NCBI GenBank assembly: GCA_016872875.1
Contig: VGYW01000144.1
Coordinates: 1 to 18,004, forward strand
Source: Planctomycetota bacterium
Lineage (GTDB): Bacteria > Planctomycetota > PUPC01 > DSUN01
Length of the DNA stretch: 18,004 nucleotides
Direction of reading: 5' to 3'
The notes below the pieces were generated by a model. It had not been told where the DNA came from. It saw only the letters and a program-made list of their open reading frames with translations, and searched no databases. The first letter of the stretch is position 1; each line of letters opens with the position of its first letter. A program made the translations under genes and the position numbers. Shown piece by piece: positions 12,655 to 18,004 of this stretch.

Positions 12655-14943
12655 ATGCCCAACCTGCCCTTCCGCCCGCCGAGGGGGGTGCGCGAGACGC
12701 GCCGCGTGCGCCTGGACGCCGCACGCGGACAGCGCCCGGGGGAGCTCGCCGCCGTCGCCTCCCAGCTCCGCCGAATCCCCTGGTTCCTCATCTCGGCCAT
12801 CGTCCACGTCTGCGCACTCATCGTCATCGCCCTCCTGTCGGGCAGGAGGGCCGTCGCCCCAGAGGAGCCGCTCGCCTACACCTTCGAGGTCGGCCTCTAC
12901 GCCGAGCGCCCACAGCCGGTCGAGGAGCCCAAGCCGCCCGAGCCGCCCCCGGAGCCGCCCAAGCCCAAACCCATCGAGCCCGTGCCTGAGGTGAAGCCTG
13001 AGCCAGAGCCCGAGCCGGCCCCGCCCGCGCCGCCCAAGGCCCCCGAGCCTCCCACGCCACCCGTCCCCGAGCCGGCCAGCGTCAAGGCCACCCCCGTCGT
13101 CGAGGTCCCTGGCGGCCGGGAGCCGGCCCGCGACATCTTCGCCTCCCGAACCCCCGCCGCGCGCGCCGAAGCCGTCAAGCTCTGGGGCGGAACCCCAGCC
13201 TCCGAGCGGGCGGTGGACTCCGCTCTCGAATGGCTCGCCCGCAAGCAGGAGCCCGACGGCCGCTGGGCCGACGGCGACCCGCAGCTCAAGCTCGCCCCCG
13301 GCCTCTCCGCCCTCGCCGTCCTCGCATTCCTCGGCAAGGGCCACACCCAGGCCGACGACGGCCCCTACCGCGCCACGGTCGCCCGCGGCCTGCGCTACCT
13401 CCTGAGCATCCAGAGCGCCGAGGGGCGCTTCGGCGAGCCCTACCTCGCCGGCGGCGAGCGCAACAACCGCTACCTCATGTACCACCAGGCGATCGCAACA
13501 ATGGCACTCGCCGAGGCATTCGCCATGACCCGCGACCCCGAGCTCCGCGACCCCGTGCGGCGCGCCATCGCCTTCATCGAACGCGCCCAGCAGGACGCCG
13601 GGGGCTGGGACTACGGTGATGCGCCCACCGGCCGCAACGACACCTCCGTGACCGGCTGGCAGCTCATGGCCCTCAAGAGCGCCCATGCCGCCGGCATCGA
13701 GGCCGGCTGGCCCACCCTCTTCGGCGTCATGCGCCACCTCGACCTCAACACCAGCCCCGCAGGCGAGGTGGTCTACGCCAACCGCGACCCCGGCTCCTGG
13801 CGCCGCGGGCCGGGAATGGCCGCCGTCGGACTCTTCTCCTACCTCGCCCTCGGCTGGCCCCGCGACGCCTCGCTCCTCACCCAGCAGGCCGATCTCCTCC
13901 TCAAGGAGCTCCCCGACTGGGCCGAGATGAACCGCAACGACCCGCGCGACCCCGCAAGCTACCTCCACACCATCTACTACTGGTACTACGGCACCCTCGC
14001 CCTCTTCCAACTGGGCGGCCACTGGTGGCAGCAGTGGAACACCCACCTCCGCGATCTCCTCGTCGCCCGCCAGTGCCGCGAGGGCGACCGCAAGGGGAGC
14101 TGGGACCCGCCCGAGCGCGGCTTCGACGCCGCCGGCGGCCGCGTCTACGCCACCGCCCTCTGCGTCCTCTCCCTCGAGGTCTACTACCGCTACCTCCCCT
14201 TCTACCGCTCCGAAGCCTTCAGCGCCCTCGACATCCTTGAGAAGACCCTCGCCGTTCGCGGCTCGGACGCCACGCGCCGCCGGGCACTCCACCTCCTCGT
14301 CTCCTTCAAGGATGAGCGCGCCCAGGGCCTCCTCGCCGCCGCACTCGCCGACCCCGACCCCGCCACCCGCGCCACCGCGCAGCGCGTCCTCGTTGACCAG
14401 AAGTCCGAGCGGGTGGTCCCCGACCTCCTCCGCCAGCTCGAATCCCTCAACGCCCTGGCGCGCATGCAGGCCGTCTCGGGCCTGGCCCGCTTCGACGCCA
14501 AGCGCTTCATCCCACAGCTCGTCAAGGCCCTCCGCGACCCCGACAAGGTGGTCCGCGACCGCGCCATACAGTCACTGCGCAAGCTCACCGGCGAGAGCTT
14601 CGGCTTCCAGGCCGACGCCTCCGCCGACCGCCGTGAAGAAGCCGCGGCGCTCTGGGACCGCTGGCTCAAAGGCGAGCTCGCCCAGCCCCCGCCCGAGGGC
14701 ATTCGCGGCAAAATCCTCGTCCTCGACCAGCAGGCCCCCGACGCCGTCATCCTCGACGTCGGCAGCGACAAAGCGGTCCGCCGAGGCCTCCGCTTCGAGG
14801 TCCTCCGCGACGGCAAGCCCATCGCCACCCTCCGCGCCGAAAAGGTTGACCCCACCCTCACCATGGCCCGCGTCCTCGAGCGCCGCGGCGACGCCCCCCT
14901 CCGCGAAGGCGACCCCGTGAGGTCCCTCCCCGACTCGCCCTGA
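12655..14943 (+). CDS. Inner-membrane protein: TonB-like proline-rich stalk, terpene-cyclase-like toroid and HEAT repeats
   Basis: The 762-residue protein has a basic N-terminus, one membrane helix at about 43-62 (FLISAIVHVCALIVIALLSG) and a Pro/Glu/Lys-rich stretch at about 87-144, as in TonB-type periplasmic stalks. Residues about 187-505 form an alpha/alpha toroid of the squalene-cyclase/prenyltransferase repeat kind: ALEWLARKQEPDGRWADGD, GLRYLLSIQSAEGRFGEPYL, AIAFIERAQQDAGGWDYGDA, DTSVTGWQLMALKSA. I see no DXDD catalytic motif, so a terpene cyclase activity is unlikely. HEAT-like repeats follow (about 515-640; LLAAALADPDPATRATAQRV, LVKALRDPDKVVRDRAIQSL). A small beta domain closes it (about 672-757; ILDVGSDKAVRRGLRFEVL). 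I take ATG 12655 as the start; an in-frame earlier start would add residues read through the hairpin at 12558-12600. GTGs 6 and 9 nt upstream are alternatives. Likely role: periplasmic scaffold or force-transmitting partner of the STN proteins upstream. Confidence 0.78.
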   Translation: MPNLPFRPPRGVRETRRVRLDAARGQRPGELAAVASQLRRIPWFLISAIVHVCALIVIALLSGRRAVAPEEPLAYTFEVGLYAERPQPVEEPKPPEPPPEPPKPKPIEPVPEVKPEPEPEPAPPAPPKAPEPPTPPVPEPASVKATPVVEVPGGREPARDIFASRTPAARAEAVKLWGGTPASERAVDSALEWLARKQEPDGRWADGDPQLKLAPGLSALAVLAFLGKGHTQADDGPYRATVARGLRYLLSIQSAEGRFGEPYLAGGERNNRYLMYHQAIATMALAEAFAMTRDPELRDPVRRAIAFIERAQQDAGGWDYGDAPTGRNDTSVTGWQLMALKSAHAAGIEAGWPTLFGVMRHLDLNTSPAGEVVYANRDPGSWRRGPGMAAVGLFSYLALGWPRDASLLTQQADLLLKELPDWAEMNRNDPRDPASYLHTIYYWYYGTLALFQLGGHWWQQWNTHLRDLLVARQCREGDRKGSWDPPERGFDAAGGRVYATALCVLSLEVYYRYLPFYRSEAFSALDILEKTLAVRGSDATRRRALHLLVSFKDERAQGLLAAALADPDPATRATAQRVLVDQKSERVVPDLLRQLESLNALARMQAVSGLARFDAKRFIPQLVKALRDPDKVVRDRAIQSLRKLTGESFGFQADASADRREEAAALWDRWLKGELAQPPPEGIRGKILVLDQQAPDAVILDVGSDKAVRRGLRFEVLRDGKPIATLRAEKVDPTLTMARVLERRGDAPLREGDPVRSLPDSP

Positions 14944-14997
14944 TGTCGCCCGCCGGCGCCCCAATGCCCAAAGCCGCCCATGGTCTGGTGGTTCGAA

Positions 14998-15082
14998 TCG
15001 TCGTCGTCGTCGTCCTCGTCGTCGAGCCTCCGTGATGGGAAGAGCCCGAAGACTCGACGACGACGACGAGGACGACGACGAG
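14998..15082. repeat. Inverted GTC/GAC triplet repeat
   Basis: The left arm (14998-15026) is a run of CGT units broken by one CCT. The right arm (15053-15082) is a run of ACG units broken by one AGG. The inner 10 bp pair perfectly (15017-15026 with 15053-15062) and the rest pairs with two mismatches, because the odd triplet sits in a different position in each arm. The loop is 26 bases. It starts 55 bp after the toroid gene and could act as its 3' hairpin. Confidence 0.7.
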
Positions 15083-15146
15083 CACGAGAAGGCGAGCGGG
15101 GGCCTGCGCCAATACCGGAACCCATAGTCCCGAGGCCGCGGGCGCC

Positions 15147-15175
15147 TTGATCGCCGGACAGGGATAGCCTATAAT
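15147..15175 (+). promoter_or_regulatory. Sigma70-type promoter for the flavoprotein gene
   Basis: TTGATC (15147-15152), 17 bases, then TATAAT (15170-15175). The predicted start is near 15182, exactly where the cloverleaf element begins. Confidence 0.6.
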
Positions 15176-15181
15176 TGGCTT

Positions 15182-15302
15182 CTGTTGCGGAAGGTGGTTC
15201 CCCGAGCACGCCCAAACAAGTTTGGGCGTGGCACCCGCAACTCTCACCAATCCGGCGGAGGGTGCCACGGACAAACTTGTTTGTCCGTGTCTTCCGCAAC
15301 AG
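15182..15302 (+). repeat. Cloverleaf-like element of two inverted 30-bp units in the flavoprotein leader
   Basis: An outer 12-bp pair, CTGTTGCGGAAG (15182-15193) with CTTCCGCAACAG (15291-15302), encloses two 11-bp hairpins (15207-15230 and 15266-15289, each with a 2-base loop) and a central 9-bp pair, GTGGCACCC (15228-15236) with GGGTGCCAC (15260-15268). The central stem shares three bases with each hairpin. The second unit (15260-15289) is the reverse complement of the first (15207-15236) except at four positions, which form two compensatory base-pair changes. It may be a REPIN-type repeat, a leader RNA structure, or both. Confidence 0.75.
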
Positions 15303-15366
15303 GAGCTGATTGGCAGATTGGCAGGCCGGGGACATGTGACCTCAACCACAGGAGAGCGTCCGCCCA

Positions 15367-16257
15367 ATGGCAGAAGTCCAATCGGCAGTCAGGAGCCAGC
15401 AGTCGGAGGCCGCCCCGCCACACGCCCCCCACATCTATTATCCGATGCTCACGCGCATCGCGGCGATACGCGAGGAGGCGCCGCTCGTGCGCACGTTCAG
15501 GCTGGAGTTCGTGGACCCCGCCGACGCCGAGCGGTTCACGTTCAAGACCGGGCAGTTCGGCGAATACTCGTGCTTCGGGGCGGGCGAGAGCACGTTCTGC
15601 GTGGCCTCGCCCCACACGCGGAAGGGCTACATCGAGTGCACGTTCCGCGAGGCGGGGCGCGTGACCCGCGCCCTGGCGCGGAGCGAGGTGGGCGACATCG
15701 TGGGCTTCCGCGGGCCGTACGGCAACCACTTCCCCGTGGACGAGTGGCAGGGCAAGAAGCTCATCTTCATCGCCGGCGGCATCGCACTCCCCCCCGTGCG
15801 GAGCGTCATCTGGACCTGTCTGGACGAACGCGAGCGCTACAGCGACATCTGGATCATCTACGGCGCGCGGACGGTTGCCGACCTTGTCTACAAGGACGAG
15901 TTGGCGGAATGGCAGGAGCGGGGCGACGTGCAGGTGGTCCAGACCGTTGACCCCGGGGGCGAGACGGAGGACTGGGCCGGCCGCATCGGCTTCGTGCCAA
16001 CGATTGTCGAGCAGGTCAAGCCCCCGGTCGAGAACTCCATCGTCGTCCTCTGCGGCCCGCCCATCATGATCAAGTTCACCCTCGCCACGCTCAAGAACTT
16101 GGGCTTCTCGCTCCAGCAGGTTTACACCACCCTCGAGAACAGGATGAAGTGCGGCCTGGGGAAGTGTGGGCGGTGCAACGTCGGCCCGATATACGTCTGC
16201 AAGGAAGGCCCGGTCTTCACCGCGGCCCAGCTCGCCGGCCTGCCGATGGATTATTGA
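15367..16257 (+). CDS. FAD/NAD(P)-binding oxidoreductase subunit with C-terminal [2Fe-2S] cluster (hydrogenase/sulfur reductase gamma-subunit type)
   Basis: The 296-residue protein belongs to the ferredoxin-reductase-like group that includes sulfhydrogenase gamma and anaerobic sulfite reductase B subunits. An FAD-binding barrel covers about 25-125 (VRTFRLEF, TGQFGEYSCFGAGESTFCVAS, GFRGPYGNHFP). The NAD(P) domain covers about 130-240 (IFIAGGIALPPVRSVIW, IIYGARTVADLVYKDEL, VLCGPPIMIKF). The C-terminal cysteines C252, C257, C260 and C268 (spacing 4, 2, 7) bind a [2Fe-2S] cluster. Such proteins pass electrons between NAD(P)H and an iron-sulfur partner. The usual partners (dicluster ferredoxin, hydrogenase or heterodisulfide reductase subunits) are absent from the window, so its electron acceptor is unknown. 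AGGAGA lies 11 nt before the ATG. The first 20 residues look disordered; Met27 is a possible later start. The gene has its own promoter and a structured leader. Confidence 0.87.
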   Translation: MAEVQSAVRSQQSEAAPPHAPHIYYPMLTRIAAIREEAPLVRTFRLEFVDPADAERFTFKTGQFGEYSCFGAGESTFCVASPHTRKGYIECTFREAGRVTRALARSEVGDIVGFRGPYGNHFPVDEWQGKKLIFIAGGIALPPVRSVIWTCLDERERYSDIWIIYGARTVADLVYKDELAEWQERGDVQVVQTVDPGGETEDWAGRIGFVPTIVEQVKPPVENSIVVLCGPPIMIKFTLATLKNLGFSLQQVYTTLENRMKCGLGKCGRCNVGPIYVCKEGPVFTAAQLAGLPMDY

Positions 16258-16287
16258 GAGGGCGCCCAGGAGCGAGGAAGCCGCCTT

Positions 16288-16318
16288 GCCGCAATAGGTC
16301 CTATAGGTCCTATGCGGC
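16288..16318. terminator. ATAGGTCCT repeat hairpin between convergent genes
   Basis: GCCGCAATAGG (16288-16298) pairs with CCTATGCGGC (16309-16318) with one bulged A and a 10-base loop. The interior is a tandem ATAGGTCCT. It lies in the 79-bp gap between two converging genes, so it could end both transcripts, though no T-run is present. It also looks like a dispersed repeat unit. Confidence 0.55.
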
Positions 16319-16336
16319 CACGCACGGTGCTCTGCC

Positions 16337-17785
16337 TCAGCCGTCGAGGGTCCAGCCCTCGCGGTACTTGCGCTTGAGGAGGGCGTTCGCCTCGTCGTTG
16401 TCGGTGACGACGCCCTTGGCGGGGTCGTAGGCGATCTTCTTGCCGACGCGATAGGCTACGAGGCCGAGAAGCATGGTCTCGATCATCGTGCCGCTGTAGT
16501 CGAAGTCGCAGTGGGTCTTCTTGTTCTTCGGGTCGCGGCAGGCGGCGAGCCACTCGCGCTGGAAGCCGGCCACGGGGGGCTGGAGCTGGTCCTTCGCGCG
16601 CGGCTTGTAGTAGGTCATGTCGTCGGCGTCGCCGAACGGGATGAGGATGCGCGAGCCGTAGTCGCAGACGAGGAAGCCGTGCGAGCCCTTGAACATGGCG
16701 CCGTGGCCGATCCTGTTGAGGTCCACGTAGTTCCTCGGCGACCGCGGCATCATGCCGCCCTGCCACCAGTTGACCTTTATGGCGGGGCGCCAGTTGTTCG
16801 CGGGCATGTCGAAGGTGGTGTGGAGCTCGACGGGAGTGACCTCTGGGTGGGGCGGGATGGGCTGTGCGGGGGCCGCCTTGGCCTTCTCGCCGCCGCGGCC
16901 GCCCCCGCCGCCGCCGGCCTCGGCGGAGCCGGCGGGATACGCCTCGGCCTGGGCCGTGGTGGGCAGCACGGGGTCAATGGCGTTCCACACGAGGTCCATC
17001 GTGTGGCTGCCCATGTCGCCGATCTGGCCGCTGCCGAAGTCCCAGTACATGTTCCAGGCCAGGCATCCGCCGAAGTAGCCGGGGTTGTAGGGGTGGAAGG
17101 GGGATGGGCCGAGCCAGAGGTCGTAGTGGAGGTGCTTGGGGGGCTCGCCTGCGGCGGGGAGGTAGCCTGAGCGGCGGATCTGGCGGTCGCCCCAGGCGTG
17201 CGCCTGGCTGAGCTCGCCGATGGCGCCGTCGCGGATGAGCTCGGCCACGCGGTTGAAGTTGTCCATCGCGTGGCGCTGGGTGCCGCACTGGGTGGCCACC
17301 TTGTCCTTCCGCTTGAGGTAGTTTGCGCGGACGACGCGCGCCTCTTCCACCGAGTTGGCGAGGGGCTTCTCGCAGAAGACGTGCATGTCGCGGTTCAGCG
17401 CCCAGTTGGCCACGAAGGCGTGCGTGTGGTCGGTCGTCGAGCAGATGACGGTGTCAATGTCCTTCTGGTCGAGGCACTTCCGCCAGTCCACGTAGGTCTT
17501 GGCATTGGGGCAGCGCTTGGCGGCGGCCTCGAGGTGCCTCTCATCAACGTCGCAGAGGGCCACGATGTTCTCGCTGCCCGCCACGCCGAAGTGTGCGCCG
17601 GCCCGGCCGCCGGTGCCGACCATAGCGACGTTGAGCTTCTTGCTGGGGGCCTCGGCGCCCAGGGCGCCGCTCCGCAGCACGAGCAGCCCTGCCCCGGCGC
17701 CCGCGGCCGACCCCAGGAACTGGCGTCGCCCGAGCCCGCGGCCCTCCTTCGGCTGACCGGGGGTGTCCTTCTTCATACTGGCCAT
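16337..17785 (-). CDS. Tat-exported Gfo/Idh/MocA family oxidoreductase
   Basis: The 482-residue protein opens with a twin-arginine signal (GRRQFLGSAAGAGAGLLVLRS, Arg20-Arg21), so it is folded with its cofactor before export. The Rossmann NAD(P) site is KLNVAMVGTGGRAG at about 50-63, the acidic ALCDVDE at 77-83 ends the second strand, and the family's EKP motif is at 139-141 (HVFCEKPLANS). The C-terminal domain has CGTQRH (167-172), YDLWLGPSPFHPYNPGYFGG and GQIGDMGSHTMDLVWNAI. A Gly/Ala-rich low-complexity insertion sits at about 277-307. The start is the ATG at 17785: AAAGGAG lies 9 nt before it, and the ATG nearer the Shine-Dalgarno has no spacing at all. Such proteins are numerous in planctomycetes and act on sugars or polyols in the periplasm; the substrate here is not known. 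It converges on the flavoprotein gene. Confidence 0.9.
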   Translation of the reverse strand: MASMKKDTPGQPKEGRGLGRRQFLGSAAGAGAGLLVLRSGALGAEAPSKKLNVAMVGTGGRAGAHFGVAGSENIVALCDVDERHLEAAAKRCPNAKTYVDWRKCLDQKDIDTVICSTTDHTHAFVANWALNRDMHVFCEKPLANSVEEARVVRANYLKRKDKVATQCGTQRHAMDNFNRVAELIRDGAIGELSQAHAWGDRQIRRSGYLPAAGEPPKHLHYDLWLGPSPFHPYNPGYFGGCLAWNMYWDFGSGQIGDMGSHTMDLVWNAIDPVLPTTAQAEAYPAGSAEAGGGGGGRGGEKAKAAPAQPIPPHPEVTPVELHTTFDMPANNWRPAIKVNWWQGGMMPRSPRNYVDLNRIGHGAMFKGSHGFLVCDYGSRILIPFGDADDMTYYKPRAKDQLQPPVAGFQREWLAACRDPKNKKTHCDFDYSGTMIETMLLGLVAYRVGKKIAYDPAKGVVTDNDEANALLKRKYREGWTLDG

Positions 17786-17879
17786 TGTCGGCATCTCCTT
17801 TCTAGAGTCGCTTGGCACAACCGGCGCAGAAGAACAGGGTCGGGCCGGGTGCGAGCCGGGATTCCAGGCACATTCCGCA

Positions 17880-18004
17880 GCCCCAAAGGGGCGACATGGG
17901 AAAGCCCAGGGCAACGCCCTGATCTTTGCCCACATCTCGGGGCCTTGTAGCCCGCGGACGCGGGCGACCCAGCCGTAGCCCAGGGCGACCGAAGGGAGCC
18001 CTGG
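17880..18004. repeat. Cluster of REP-like hairpins upstream of the Tat oxidoreductase
   Basis: Four short hairpins follow each other: GCCCC-AAA-GGGGC (17880-17892), CAGGGC-AAC-GCCCTG (17907-17921), GCCCGCG-GA-CGCGGGC (17950-17965) and CCAGGGC with GCCCTGG (17980-17986/17998-18004). The last two are each preceded by GTAG, the tetranucleotide typical of REP sequences linked to RAYT transposases. The cluster reaches the window edge and may go on. Confidence 0.6.

Larger units (their letters stand above)
14944..15366. other. 423-bp non-coding spacer before the flavoprotein gene
   Basis: No gene is visible. In order it holds a triplet-repeat inverted repeat (14998-15082), a promoter (15147-15175) and a cloverleaf-like element (15182-15302), then about 60 bp with ATTGGCAG in tandem near 15309. 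Confidence 0.7.

Noticed and set aside
12271..14292. Very long open frame on the minus strand, about 670 codons
   Set aside because: It is antisense to copy C and the toroid gene, and its product is low-complexity Gly/Ala/Val/Glu text typical of the complement of a GC-rich gene. The plus-strand genes have clear domains.
12655..14943. Calling the toroid protein a true TonB or a squalene-hopene cyclase
   Set aside because: There is no TonB C-terminal domain, no ExbB/ExbD neighbour and no DXDD catalytic motif.
17786..17935. N-terminal extension of the Tat oxidoreductase
   Set aside because: It would be translated from the REP-like hairpin region and would push the twin-arginine signal 50 residues inward. 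The Shine-Dalgarno fits the ATG at 17785.

Overview
The window is GC-rich bacterial DNA that most resembles Planctomycetota or a close PVC-superphylum relative. This rests on Gfo/Idh/MocA oxidoreductases at both ends (one with a twin-arginine signal), a small clan AA aspartic protease, a toroid/HEAT protein with a proline-rich membrane anchor, an RsmB with the extra linker I associate with planctomycetes, and spacers full of palindromic repeats. The taxonomic call is inference; there is no rRNA or phylogenetic marker beyond rsmB.

Layout. 1-492 is the C-terminal end of a Gfo/Idh/MocA oxidoreductase. 493-1140 is non-coding and holds a 104-bp imperfect inverted repeat, a perfect 36-bp palindrome and a good sigma70-type promoter. 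1141-3213 encodes a multi-pass membrane protein with a C-terminal beta-propeller, followed at 3239-3817 by a short pectate-lyase-like protein that appears to have lost its central beta-helix. On the minus strand, a clan AA aspartic protease (5006-5386) and a lactonase-family propeller (3805-4971) share a likely promoter at 5586-5614 with a roughly 190-nt leader.

The core, 5729-14943, is on the plus strand. It has three exported TPR proteins that each end in a short secretin/TonB N-terminal-like (STN) domain (5729-7408, 7561-9141, 10874-12466). The second and third are a recent duplication that includes flanking DNA, and rsmB (9378-10763) sits between them with its own promoter. The block ends with an inner-membrane, proline-rich, alpha/alpha-toroid plus HEAT-repeat protein (12655-14943). 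My main hypothesis is that the STN-TPR proteins and this TonB-like protein form an uncharacterised envelope-spanning assembly.

14944-15366 is a non-coding spacer with an inverted triplet repeat, a promoter and a cloverleaf-like element built from two inverted 30-bp units whose only differences are compensatory. It leads into an orphan FAD/NAD(P)/[2Fe-2S] reductase (15367-16257). A Tat-exported Gfo/Idh/MocA oxidoreductase converges on it from the minus strand (16337-17785), and a cluster of REP-like hairpins lies upstream of that gene at the window edge.

Nearly every intergenic gap carries its own hairpin or palindromic element, of at least seven different sequence types. All repeat, promoter and similarity statements come from reading the sequence by eye; no search or folding program was run.
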